From assembly GCA_947495915.1 (NCBI GenBank), contig CANMAW010000007.1:124001-188000 (forward strand): 64,000 bases of DNA, given 5' to 3'. Source of the stretch: Maribacter algarum (ex Lu et al. 2025) (nom. illeg.) (GTDB lineage Bacteria > Bacteroidota > Bacteroidia > Flavobacteriales > Flavobacteriaceae). The notes under the pieces were generated by a model that was not told where the DNA came from, made no database searches, and saw nothing but the letters and a program-made list of their open reading frames with translations. The position numbers and the translations under genes were made by a program. Positions 8,958-18,703 of this stretch are shown in pieces (positions within the stretch are counted from its first letter, which is position 1; each line of letters begins with the position of its first letter).

Positions 8958-11900
8958 TATCCTTTTTCTGCAATTCTTAATATATCTCCGAAAACACCTC
9001 TTGCAGTAACAGCGGCCCCAGCCCCTGCACCTTGTATAACCAAGGGATTTTCTCCGTAAGATTCTGTATAAATTTCTATTATTGAGTCTGAACCTTTTAC
9101 TTGGCCTAGTGCACTCTCTTTTGGAACGGAGATGAGTTTTACATCTAACAGTCCTTTTTCTTCTTGCAGGTTACCATGAAGATCACCAACATAGCGCAAA
9201 ACATGTCCTTCTTTTTGGTTCTTTTTTATTTCGTTGAAGGTATCATCTAACATTCCTAAATTCTTTAAGAAATAGTCGGTTTCACCCTTTTGCAATTGAT
9301 TAGGAATGAGGTTCTGTATTTTAACATCAGAAAACTCATTACTTAGATCAAGCTCACGAGCTAAGATTAATAGCTTTCTACCCACATCATTCCCTGACAA
9401 ATCTTCTCGTGGATCTGGTTCTGTAAAACCTTGGTGCATGGCATCTTTTAAAATTTGAGAAAAAGGTGCATTCACTTCTGAAAATGTGTTAAATATATAA
9501 CTCAATGAACCTGAAAAAACACCCTTTATTCTGGTAATATTCTCACCAGACAAATGCAATAATTTAATCGTATCAATTAAGGGTAAACCAGCACCCACAT
9601 TGGTTTCATATAAATACCTTTTTTGATTTTTATCTAACTCCTCTCGTAATAATTGGTAATAATCAAACCCCAAGGTATTTGCAATTTTATTTGAGGAAAC
9701 AATATCAAATCCGTTTTCAACAAAATCAAAATAATTCGCCACAAAGTCTTCACTTGCGGTATTATCAACAACAATTAGATTTTCAAGATGATTTTCTTTT
9801 GCAAAATCAAAAACATCTTTTAACTCATAATCAACTCCCTTTTTATCTAAAGATGATTTCCATGATTTTGGAATACCTTTTTTATTGATCAAAAGTTTTC
9901 TTGAATTTGCTACTGCAAACACTTTCAAATCAATTCCTTTGCGACTAGCAATAGTTTCTGAAGACTTTAATATTTGTTCGATTAGTGTTCCTCCTACGTT
10001 ACCATGGCCGAAAACCGCCAAGTTTACACGTTTGCTAATACCAAAAATTTGGCCATGCATTACATTTAGCGCCTTGTGCAAATCTGATTTTTTAAGAACT
10101 AAACTTACATTCTTACCAGAAACGGTGTTATTGAATAAAAGTGGAATGATTTGATTTTTTATCAAAGCATTATATGGTTTGTGAAATGTGCTTAAATCTT
10201 GACCCACAATGGAAACAACTGATACATCATCAATAACCGTAATCATATTGATGTCTTTTGACTTCACATCACTTGAAAATTCTAATTCTAAAGCCCGTTT
10301 AGCTTTTTGAGCGTTCGTAGCACTCACAACAAGCCCGATACCTCTTTCTGAAGAGCCTTGAGAAATAATACTAACATTGATGTTATTTGCTTCTAAGGTT
10401 TTAAAAATTCTGGCATCAATACCCACTTTACCCAGCAGACCTCTACCTTCAAGGTTCACTAAAGAAACATCATCAATATTAGACAATGACTTGATGCCTT
10501 CCTTACTTGATTTTGCACTAATTAAGGTACCCTCGTTATCATCATTAAAAGTGTTCAATATTCTTAAAGGAATATTTTTTTCAATCAATGGAATAATTGT
10601 TTTAGCATGCAAAATCTTAGCTCCAAAATTTGCCAACTCATTAGCCTCAGCGTACGATAAATTTGATAGTCGTTTTGCCTCTACCACAAAATCAGGATTC
10701 GCAGTAAAAATACCATCAACATGAGTATAATTTTGCAACTCTTCAGCATTCAAATAATTAGCAAGTAATGCGGCTGAATAATTACTACCATTTCTACCTA
10801 GGGTTGTTGTTTCACCATCGGCATTAGAAGCAATAAACCCTGTAAAAATTGGAACAGAACCTGTTGGTAGTTCTGCAAATTTAAGTAGTAAATTCTCTTT
10901 AGATATAGCTTCTAAAATTGTAGCATCTCCAAAATTATTATTCGTTTTTAATAAGGTTCTTGCATCAATGAACTTTGCATTAATTCCTTTACCTATTAAA
11001 AGCTTAGTAACTAATTTGGCCGAAATTATTTCGCCATAAGCTAAGACCTCATCTTTAATTTTAGGACTATAATCACCTAACAATGAAATACCTTCAAATA
11101 GTTTTGCAAGACTTTTGAATTCTAAAGAAAGGTTTACATTACTAAAAGTGTGTTTTTGATATTTTTCAAAGGCTTCAAAATCTTTAATATAGTTTTGACC
11201 CTTGGCTGCCTTTTCAAGCATCAATTCTAATTGGTCTGTCGCTTTTTCTCTAGCTGATAAAACCACTGCGATATTAGCTTCTTGATTTACCTTATTAGTA
11301 ATAATTTCTAATACTCGCCCTAACCCTTCACCATTACTCAACGACTTTCCGCCAAACTTTAAAACTGTAACTTTTTTTGATTTCCCGTTTTTGTTGAAAA
11401 TTCCGTTCAATAATTTTTCTAATTGTTCAAATTCAATTAGAAAAGCATCATGCCCGTGCAACGACTGAATTTCGCCATAAGTAACATTACTATTAGCTTG
11501 TGCAATTTGCTTAAATGTATCTTTATTCTCTTTTGCCGTAAAAAACAAATCAGAGTCTACACCAATAATATGAATATTAGTTTTGCTATTTTGTAAATTG
11601 GTGAAATTCTTTTGGCCATCTCTAGTTACATCAATGGTTTTCAACAATTGATTCATTAGTTTATAAGCTGAAAGTTGAAATCTTTCTTGTAATTTTTCAC
11701 CATGATGCATTAACCAACTCTCTACATTAAAAACTTGTAGTTCTTCATTAGTACTGCGTTTAAATCGTTCTTTAAAAGATTCAGGTGTTCGATAACAAAG
11801 CATGGCATGCATTCTAGCATCGTGCACCGGTTGCTTAGAATTCACTAAAAATTGCTCTTGAATTTGACAATTAGCAATTAACCAATCGGTAGATTTCCAA

Positions 11901-12343
11901 TCAGAAGCAACAGGAATCAAATGTTCGGTTAATTTTGGATTTATCGCAGCCATTTCCCAAGCAATTCCACCGCCTAATGATCCGCCTATTATGGCATATA
12001 GGTTATCGATTTCAAGTTGGCGCAGTCCTTCTAAAAAAATATGCGCTATATCACCGGCTACAAAGTCTTTATAATTATCGATTACAAACTTATCGTATCC
12101 ATTACCAGGTATATTGAACGATAAAATGGTATACTTTCTAGTGTCTATGCATTTTCCATCACCGATCAATGCAGACCACCAGCCAGTTTTTCCTGTAACA
12201 TCAGAATTACCTGTTAAGGCATGATTAACTAAAACTATAGGTGCATCATGCAGCTTTTTGCCAAATACCTCATATGACAATTCAATATTTTGAGTTACAC
12301 CACTTAGGGTTGTAAAATCTTTTATTTTAAGATGATGGAGCAT
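8957..12343 (-). CDS. Fusion of homoserine O-acetyltransferase (MetX-like), aspartate kinase and homoserine dehydrogenase
   Basis: 1128 aa: N-terminal alpha/beta hydrolase (VNHALTGNSDV, GGSLGGGIAWE), then aspartokinase (VTVLKFGGKSL, ACT domains), then homoserine dehydrogenase (VNLAVFGHGNVGG, ETNVGAGLPLIDTIK). Confidence 0.93.
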   Translation of the reverse strand: MLHHLKIKDFTTLSGVTQNIELSYEVFGKKLHDAPIVLVNHALTGNSDVTGKTGWWSALIGDGKCIDTRKYTILSFNIPGNGYDKFVIDNYKDFVAGDIAHIFLEGLRQLEIDNLYAIIGGSLGGGIAWEMAAINPKLTEHLIPVASDWKSTDWLIANCQIQEQFLVNSKQPVHDARMHAMLCYRTPESFKERFKRSTNEELQVFNVESWLMHHGEKLQERFQLSAYKLMNQLLKTIDVTRDGQKNFTNLQNSKTNIHIIGVDSDLFFTAKENKDTFKQIAQANSNVTYGEIQSLHGHDAFLIEFEQLEKLLNGIFNKNGKSKKVTVLKFGGKSLSNGEGLGRVLEIITNKVNQEANIAVVLSAREKATDQLELMLEKAAKGQNYIKDFEAFEKYQKHTFSNVNLSLEFKSLAKLFEGISLLGDYSPKIKDEVLAYGEIISAKLVTKLLIGKGINAKFIDARTLLKTNNNFGDATILEAISKENLLLKFAELPTGSVPIFTGFIASNADGETTTLGRNGSNYSAALLANYLNAEELQNYTHVDGIFTANPDFVVEAKRLSNLSYAEANELANFGAKILHAKTIIPLIEKNIPLRILNTFNDDNEGTLISAKSSKEGIKSLSNIDDVSLVNLEGRGLLGKVGIDARIFKTLEANNINVSIISQGSSERGIGLVVSATNAQKAKRALELEFSSDVKSKDINMITVIDDVSVVSIVGQDLSTFHKPYNALIKNQIIPLLFNNTVSGKNVSLVLKKSDLHKALNVMHGQIFGISKRVNLAVFGHGNVGGTLIEQILKSSETIASRKGIDLKVFAVANSRKLLINKKGIPKSWKSSLDKKGVDYELKDVFDFAKENHLENLIVVDNTASEDFVANYFDFVENGFDIVSSNKIANTLGFDYYQLLREELDKNQKRYLYETNVGAGLPLIDTIKLLHLSGENITRIKGVFSGSLSYIFNTFSEVNAPFSQILKDAMHQGFTEPDPREDLSGNDVGRKLLILARELDLSNEFSDVKIQNLIPNQLQKGETDYFLKNLGMLDDTFNEIKKNQKEGHVLRYVGDLHGNLQEEKGLLDVKLISVPKESALGQVKGSDSIIEIYTESYGENPLVIQGAGAGAAVTARGVFGDILRIAEKG

Positions 12344-12357
12344 GGTTATGTAAATAA

Positions 12358-12389
12358 AATTTCACAGGCCCTTTAGACCTGTGAAATTT
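12358..12389 (-). other. Intercistronic hairpin between metY and the MetX-AK-HSD fusion gene
   Basis: On minus strand AAATTTCACAGG-tctaaaggg-CCTGTGAAATTTTATTT; long stem followed by a T-rich stretch. Confidence 0.6.
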
Positions 12390-12398
12390 GAAGTTAAA

Positions 12399-13691
12399 TT
12401 AGGCCTCTACTGAATTTTTAATTGCAGAAAAAGCGTTTTCTAAATCTGTTTTAAGGTCAGCAATATCTTCAAGACCAACAGACAATCGAATTAAATCTTG
12501 TGAAACTCCTGCAGCAGCTTGCTGTTCTTCTGACAACTGTTGATGTGTAGTACTTGCCGGGTGAATAATTAATGATTTTGTATCACCAATATTGGCCAAT
12601 AATGAAAACACCTCAGTGGCATCTGTTAATTTTTTGGCCGCTTCGAAACCACCTTTAACTCCGAATGTCACTAAGCCACTTTGCCCTTTTGGCAAGTATT
12701 CTTTGGCTAGCTCATGGTACTTATTACTTTTTAATCCAGGGTAATTAACCCAAGCCACCTCATCTCTACCCTCTAACCAAGTAGCTAATTCAAGAGCATT
12801 TGCACTATGTTGTTTAATTCTAACAGGAAGTGTTTCTAAACCTTGAATAATTTGAAAAGCGTTAAACGGACTTAACGCTCCACCGAAATCTCTTAATCCC
12901 TCTAAAATAAGTTTGAAGGTAAAAGCAGCAGCACCTAAGGCTTCACTATAAACCAAACCATGGTAGCCTGCTGAAGGCTCTGTAAACTCCGGAAATTTTC
13001 CGTTAGTCCAATCGAAAGTACCAGCGTCAATTATTGCGCCACCCAAAGATGTACCTTGACCTCCGATATATTTGGTAAGAGAATGAATTACTAAGTTTGC
13101 GCCATGCTCGATCGGATTAAGTAAACCTGGTGTAGCTACCGTATTGTCTACAATAAAAGGCACCTTAGCAGCTTTTGCCTCTTTTGAAATAGCTCTTAAA
13201 TCTAAAACATCGAGTTTCGGATTACCTAAAGATTCTACAAAAATGGCTCTAGTATTCTCTTGCACAGCTTTACCAAAATTTTCAGGTTCTGAAGCATCTA
13301 CAAACGTTGTAGTAATACCTAGCCGTGGCAGGGTTACGTTAAGTAAATTAAAAGTACCGCCATACAAACTACTTGAGGCCACAATATGATCACCTGCTTT
13401 AAGAAGCGTTAATAAACCTGTTGAAATTGCAGCAGTACCTGAGGCAAAAACCACCGCACCAACTCCGCCTTCCACGGCAGCCAAACGTTCTTGAAGTATT
13501 TGATTTGTAGGGTTATTTAATCGCGTATAAATAAATCCTAATTCTGCTAAAGAAAATAAGTTTGCTGCGTGTTCTGTATCGTTAAAAACATACGATGATG
13601 TTTGATAAATAGGAACAGCTCTAGTACCCCCTGTTTGAGTGGTGTCGTGACCTGCGTGTAATGCGTTTGTTGCTAATTTTTTAGTGCTCAT
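12399..13691 (-). CDS. metY: O-acetylhomoserine aminocarboxypropyltransferase / sulfhydrylase
   Basis: 430 aa; HAGHDTTQTGGTRAVPIYQTSSYVFNDTEHAANLF, VIHSLTKYIGGQGTSLGGAIID. Confidence 0.95.
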   Translation of the reverse strand: MSTKKLATNALHAGHDTTQTGGTRAVPIYQTSSYVFNDTEHAANLFSLAELGFIYTRLNNPTNQILQERLAAVEGGVGAVVFASGTAAISTGLLTLLKAGDHIVASSSLYGGTFNLLNVTLPRLGITTTFVDASEPENFGKAVQENTRAIFVESLGNPKLDVLDLRAISKEAKAAKVPFIVDNTVATPGLLNPIEHGANLVIHSLTKYIGGQGTSLGGAIIDAGTFDWTNGKFPEFTEPSAGYHGLVYSEALGAAAFTFKLILEGLRDFGGALSPFNAFQIIQGLETLPVRIKQHSANALELATWLEGRDEVAWVNYPGLKSNKYHELAKEYLPKGQSGLVTFGVKGGFEAAKKLTDATEVFSLLANIGDTKSLIIHPASTTHQQLSEEQQAAAGVSQDLIRLSVGLEDIADLKTDLENAFSAIKNSVEA

Positions 13692-13722
13692 GATTTTCGA
13701 TTTATTAATTTTTTAAAATGAT

Positions 13723-13761
13723 TAAAAAATCCAAACCCTTGTAACAGACATCGTTTCAAGG
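13723..13761 (-). terminator. Putative SAM-I expression-platform terminator upstream of metY
   Basis: Minus strand CCTTGaAAC-gatgtct-GTTaCAAGG followed by GTTTGGATTTTTT. Confidence 0.55.
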
Positions 13762-13816
13762 TAAAATCAAAAAGTTATAAGAAAGCTAAAGATTACTTTT
13801 GTAAGTAATTCGTTGC

Positions 13817-13920
13817 GTTATCTGTCCTTTATTATAGGATAGAATTTAGCACCTTCTCTGTAAAGAACAAAGGGTTGCTAAGGCTTCATAGGGTCTAATC
13901 CCTCCGCCTTTCTTGATAAC
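13817..13920 (-). ncRNA. SAM-I (S-box) riboswitch upstream of metY
   Basis: Minus strand GTTATCAAGAAAGGCGGAGGGATTAGACCCTATGAAGCCTTAGCAACC...AAGGTGCTAAATTC...GATAAC; matches the S-box core with a closing P1 (GUUAUC/GAUAAC). Confidence 0.95.
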
Positions 13921-14095
13921 TATTCAATACGTGTTTGAACTTTGTATAGCACAAATTAAAGTCAGAAAGATTTAAAAACCTAATGTTTCACATAAAATTA
14001 TAAATTGTGAAAAACCAATTCTCTAAACCTATCACTTAAGAAATTTCTTTTTTTATCTAATGACACCTTTCAGAGCTTGATAAAAACAATTTCTT

Positions 14096-15595
14096 TTATG
14101 AAGTTATTTTGATTGATATTTTTTTAATATGTTCCATCGTTTGCTTCAGCCTATAAATTAATTCATATAGCTCTACTTCATTATAAGTGGCAAAGCCAAT
14201 TCGTATTGAATTATGTTGCCGCTTTGCAAAATCATATCGTTGCCAGTTTCCGATTTCTAAATGGTAATTCTTAGCAACCTCTGCAACCATTGCCCAAGAA
14301 TACCTCATATTCAGCTTCACCCAAACTGCCATACCACCTTTTGGTTTTTCAAAATGCAACATATCGCCGAATTCCTTCTTTAATAGTTTGCAGAATAAAT
14401 CACGACGCTGTTTATATATCTTTAATACTTTACGAATATGACGGTCTAAATCGCCCGATCTAATAAATTCAGCAAATGTCAACTCAAGAAGTGCGTCACC
14501 TTGTCGGTCTACGATACCTCTTAATTTTGAAGCTTCATCGACGAAAGCTTTTGAGGCGATGAGGTAGCCTATTCTAAATACCGGCGCTACGGTTTTACAA
14601 ACTGAACCTATATATACCACATTACCGTTTATGTCGTGACTTGCTAACGGTAAAATAGGCGCATGATTGTAATTAAAATCATAATCGTAATCATCTTCTA
14701 TAACCGCAAAATTATACTGCTTTGAAAGATTTAATAAGTGTATTCTCCTTTCAGCAGAAAGGGTAACTGTAGTTGGATGATGATGATGCGAAGTAACATA
14801 AACTGCCTTTATCTTCTTTTTTTGGCATAGCTTTTCGAGCTCTGTAGTTAACAGTCCGTTTTCATCGACTTCTACGCGATACAAGCTAGCATTTTGGGTT
14901 ATAAAAGTAATATCTGCACTGATATAATTGGTTGTACCCACAACAACAATATCATCTTTTCTAAGTAATAATTGAGATGATAACCAAATACCCATTTGAC
15001 TACCTCGCGTAATCAAAACATTTTCTTTGGTAATATTTAAACCTCTTGAAATATTTAAATAAGACACTAGGGTTGATCTCAACTCGTCATTGCCATACGT
15101 TGTGCCATAAGTTAAATGATCTATTATTTTTTTCTTTGCTGAGATACCACGATAGATACGACCAATAGAAACCATTGGTGTTAATCGTTCATCAGACAAA
15201 CCATCATTCAAATACATAAAACTCTTTTGCTTTTCAAATGTCTTACTCAGTAGGTGCTGATTGGTGTAAAAATCAAAACCGGCGGTTTTCTTTAGCTGTT
15301 TATACGTATTAGACTGGAGTTGCTTTTGACTTAACACTGGTAAATTATGATGTACAAAAGTTCCCTTTTTTGGAATGCTCTCTACCCAACCTTGTAATGC
15401 TAACTCTTCATAACAAGCTACTATAGTTTTACGATGTACGTGTAATATTTCAGCTAAAGTTCTGCTACCAGGTAATTTGGTATTTGATGCTAATACTTGG
15501 TTTTTTATCAATTGTATAATCTGGTTTGCTAACTGCAAATACAAAGGCTTGTTGCTTTGTCTATCAAACTGAATACTTGTTTTATATGGAAACAT
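14096..15595 (-). CDS. MocR/PdxR-type GntR regulator with aminotransferase domain
   Basis: 499 aa; N-terminal GntR wHTH (KPLYLQLANQIIQLIKNQVLASNTKLPGSRTLAEILHVHRKTI) fused to an AAT-I fold (EDDYDYDFNY, GSVCKTVAPVFRIGYL). Confidence 0.93.
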   Translation of the reverse strand: MFPYKTSIQFDRQSNKPLYLQLANQIIQLIKNQVLASNTKLPGSRTLAEILHVHRKTIVACYEELALQGWVESIPKKGTFVHHNLPVLSQKQLQSNTYKQLKKTAGFDFYTNQHLLSKTFEKQKSFMYLNDGLSDERLTPMVSIGRIYRGISAKKKIIDHLTYGTTYGNDELRSTLVSYLNISRGLNITKENVLITRGSQMGIWLSSQLLLRKDDIVVVGTTNYISADITFITQNASLYRVEVDENGLLTTELEKLCQKKKIKAVYVTSHHHHPTTVTLSAERRIHLLNLSKQYNFAVIEDDYDYDFNYNHAPILPLASHDINGNVVYIGSVCKTVAPVFRIGYLIASKAFVDEASKLRGIVDRQGDALLELTFAEFIRSGDLDRHIRKVLKIYKQRRDLFCKLLKKEFGDMLHFEKPKGGMAVWVKLNMRYSWAMVAEVAKNYHLEIGNWQRYDFAKRQHNSIRIGFATYNEVELYELIYRLKQTMEHIKKISIKITS

Positions 15596-15693
15596 CTGGA
15601 CTATCGTTTATATCAAAACTGGATTATTACAACAGTCCACAAATGTAGTATTTTTACCAAGAAATTGACTAACGTCATAGAAAACAACAACTT

Positions 15694-15984
15694 ATGTTAT
15701 CAATACGACCCAACTGCGAACATTGCAACAAGGCACTACCCAACAACTCAACAGAAGCCATGATCTGCTCTTTTGAATGCACTTATTGTAGCACTTGTGC
15801 TTTAGAAATCTTTGAAAATGTTTGCCCTAGTTGTTCTGGAAATTTTGTTCCGCGTCCTATTCGACCAAAAAACGAAATTGTAAACCACCCTGCTTCTAAC
15901 GAAAAAATATTTAAACCAAAAGATCTTAAAAAGGCGAAGATAAATACGGAATTCTATAAAAATATACCTCCAAATAAAAGATAA
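15694..15984 (+). CDS. DUF1272 domain-containing protein
   Basis: MLSIRPNCEHCNKALPNNSTEAMICSFECTYCSTCALEIFENVCPSCSGNF Cys-rich signature. Confidence 0.88.
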   Translation: MLSIRPNCEHCNKALPNNSTEAMICSFECTYCSTCALEIFENVCPSCSGNFVPRPIRPKNEIVNHPASNEKIFKPKDLKKAKINTEFYKNIPPNKR

Positions 15985-15990
15985 ATACAC

Positions 15991-16650
15991 ATGAAAGAAT
16001 ATACAAAATCTAAATTGAACCGTGTAAAACGTGGTCATAACAGGGCTACTTACGATGTTGAAAAAATCAATACCATTCTTGACGCTAGTTTCATTGGTTA
16101 CGTATCCTATATCTACGAAAATCAAGCCATTGCATTACCTATGGCCTATGGCAGAAAAGAAGATAAGATTTACTTGCATGGTTCACAAAACAATCGAATG
16201 TTACGCGCTTTATTAGCAGCTGAAACAGCAAGTATGACCGTGATGCATTTAGATGCTTTGGTGCTAGCTCGGTCAGGTTTACACCATTCGGTTAACTACA
16301 GGTCAGTAACCTTATTCGGAGGAATAAAAAATATTACTGAACCCCGTGAGAAAGAAGATGCATTATATTGTTTTATGGAGCATATGATGAAAGGTCGATG
16401 GAACGGTATAAGGCCTATGCACAAAGATGAACTAGAACGAACAATTGTTGCAGAAATAACTATAGAAACAGCATCTGCAAAAGTAAGAGATGTAGGCGTA
16501 GGTGATGAACCTGAAGACTACGATTTAGATGTTTGGGCAGGCCTTGTACCTTTAAAACAAATAGCTACCTACCCTATTCCTGACCAAGGCCTACCACAAG
16601 AAATGGATATACCAGCGCATGTGCTCCACTATTATGAAAAGAACCAATAA
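15991..16650 (+). CDS. Pyridoxamine 5'-phosphate oxidase family (FMN-binding split barrel) protein
   Basis: 219 aa; INTILDASFIGYVSYIYENQAIALPMAYGRKEDKIYLHGSQNNRMLRAL. Confidence 0.88.
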   Translation: MKEYTKSKLNRVKRGHNRATYDVEKINTILDASFIGYVSYIYENQAIALPMAYGRKEDKIYLHGSQNNRMLRALLAAETASMTVMHLDALVLARSGLHHSVNYRSVTLFGGIKNITEPREKEDALYCFMEHMMKGRWNGIRPMHKDELERTIVAEITIETASAKVRDVGVGDEPEDYDLDVWAGLVPLKQIATYPIPDQGLPQEMDIPAHVLHYYEKNQ

Positions 16651-16660
16651 CTATTTACCA

Positions 16661-18595
16661 CTACTCTAGCACAGAGAATTCTATGCTAGAGTCTGTAAAT
16701 ACGGTATGCGTTTGCGTTTTGAAGTCTTCAGCATTAGCTTTAAAAATATTATCCACATAAGTTTGCGGATTCAAATCAATAAGTGGAAACCAAGTACTCT
16801 GCACTTGAATTTGTAGTTTATGACCTTTTTTAATCGTGTGAAATACATCTTGAAGTTTAATATTTACTTCAGTTTTTTTATTAGGAACAAAAGGTTCTGG
16901 AACCGCAAAATTATTACGGAATCGCCCTCTCATAACTTCACTTCGCACCATCAAATGATAATTACTCATTTTTAAATGACCCTGCATTTCTTCATTAGTT
17001 TCTATGTCTGCAGGATGCACATCAATAACCTTAACAATCCAGTCTGCCGCATCTCCTGTCGTCGCAACTTTGAGCTTTGCCAAAATATCACCTGACAAGG
17101 TTAAATCTTCTTCTAAAACTTCAGTTTCAAAAACCAACACATCTGATCTACGAGCAGCAAATCGTTGATCATCAGTCATGTATTTTCTAGGGGTAAACAC
17201 AGATTTAATATCTTCAGAATAAGGCACAGGTTTCTTAAAATTACTAACAAAATCAATACCTACTGTGCTTATCAATTCATTCGTTAAGGTTTCATTTTCT
17301 GATAAAAACAGATCTTTCTTTTTCACTCCTTTTGGTGGCCATGAGTCATATTTTTTCCATTCTTTTCTACCTGTATCAAACACATAAGCTTCTGGCAGCC
17401 CACTGTCTTTATCGCCACTTCCTTTTAAAAAATGATTAAAGAATTTAGTTTCTATATTTTCTTGAAAAAATTCTGATATTTCATCACCGAAATAGTAATT
17501 ACCTACCACCGTTCGCCCATCTCTTTTTGACCAACGACCATGATCCCAAGGGCCAAAAACCATAGTATTGTAATTGTCTATATTATATTTTTCAATATTC
17601 TTGTATGTTTCTAATGGCCCGTATAAATCCTCTGCATCAAACCAACCGCCGACAACCATAGTAGCTACATGTGATTTTACATTTTTTAAGTGTTGAATTA
17701 GGCCTCTGCTTTGCCACAGTTCATCATAATTTGGGTGTTCTTTTAGTTCATTCCAAAAGAAATCATCTGTCATGCCATCTGGTGCTATTGAAACTTCATC
17801 ATTAATATCATATTCAAAAAATGAATCTAAATTTTTAAGAGGTCCTTTATCTAAAAAGAACTGATATTGATCTTCAGTTGGCAGGTTGGGTAATTTATAC
17901 CAAGCTGTGTCAATAGGCATATCTCCATTAGGCCTTGGTGTACCAAACAACGAAGTTGCTCTAAAATAACTCAATAAATAAGCACCATTATGATGAAAGT
18001 CATCAAAGAAAAAATCACCAATACTAGCTTGAGGAGATGCCGCTTTTAATGCCGGGTGCGCGTCGACCGTGGCGTAAGTCGAATAATACCCTGGATATGA
18101 TATTCCCCAAATGCCAACATTGCCATTATTATTAGCTACATTATTTACCAACCATTCTATAGTATCATAGGTATCTGAACTTTCATCGACATCTTTATCT
18201 GTAGATTTATTCGGAATATATGCTCGCATATTTTCATAATGTCCCTCACTCAACCATCTACCTCTAACATCTTGATAAACAATAATATTTCCCTCTTGCA
18301 TTAAATGTATATTCGGACCTATTTTTTCTTTAAACTTTCCTGCACCATACGGCCTTGAACTATAAGGCGTACGTTGCATAATTATTGGGTACTCTTGAGA
18401 AGTATCTTTTGGAGAATAAATAGTGGTATGCAATTTATTGCCGTCACGCATTTCAATATCAACTTCTTGTTTGGTATAATTATCAGAAACATAAGTTTTA
18501 GATATCTCCGATGTTTCAGTATGCGTAGTCTTTCCACACGATACCACTAAAACACCAAATAGAAATCCTAAAAATATAATTGAAAACTTTTGCAT
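16661..18595 (-). CDS. CocE/NonD family hydrolase (X-Pro dipeptidyl-peptidase-like), lipoprotein
   Basis: 644 aa; lipobox VVSCGK; RTPYSSRPYG, VGIWGISYPGYYS, GPWDHGRW. Confidence 0.92.
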   Translation of the reverse strand: MQKFSIIFLGFLFGVLVVSCGKTTHTETSEISKTYVSDNYTKQEVDIEMRDGNKLHTTIYSPKDTSQEYPIIMQRTPYSSRPYGAGKFKEKIGPNIHLMQEGNIIVYQDVRGRWLSEGHYENMRAYIPNKSTDKDVDESSDTYDTIEWLVNNVANNNGNVGIWGISYPGYYSTYATVDAHPALKAASPQASIGDFFFDDFHHNGAYLLSYFRATSLFGTPRPNGDMPIDTAWYKLPNLPTEDQYQFFLDKGPLKNLDSFFEYDINDEVSIAPDGMTDDFFWNELKEHPNYDELWQSRGLIQHLKNVKSHVATMVVGGWFDAEDLYGPLETYKNIEKYNIDNYNTMVFGPWDHGRWSKRDGRTVVGNYYFGDEISEFFQENIETKFFNHFLKGSGDKDSGLPEAYVFDTGRKEWKKYDSWPPKGVKKKDLFLSENETLTNELISTVGIDFVSNFKKPVPYSEDIKSVFTPRKYMTDDQRFAARRSDVLVFETEVLEEDLTLSGDILAKLKVATTGDAADWIVKVIDVHPADIETNEEMQGHLKMSNYHLMVRSEVMRGRFRNNFAVPEPFVPNKKTEVNIKLQDVFHTIKKGHKLQIQVQSTWFPLIDLNPQTYVDNIFKANAEDFKTQTHTVFTDSSIEFSVLE

Positions 18596-18644
18596 AATCT
18601 ATGTATAAATTTGCCTAAAACTACTAAAGAAATAGCAGTATCAA

Positions 18645-18682
18645 AAAAGCCTAACAATCTAAATTGATGTTAGGCTCTTTTT
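18645..18682 (-). terminator. Rho-independent terminator after metK
   Basis: AAAAAAGCCTAACA...TGTTAGGCTCTTTTT inverted repeat between metK and the CocE gene. Confidence 0.75.
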
Positions 18683-18703
18683 CAATTAATACAATTAAAT
18701 AAG

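Noticed and set aside
9679-10724. Plus-strand ORFs (69, 89, 115 aa) opposite the MetX-AK-HSD fusion
   Set aside because: Shadow ORFs opposite strong coding sequence; no recognizable domain.
15802-16125. 107-aa minus-strand ORF opposite DUF1272/PNPOx genes
   Set aside because: Antisense to two recognizable genes; Phe/Tyr/Ile-rich spurious translation.
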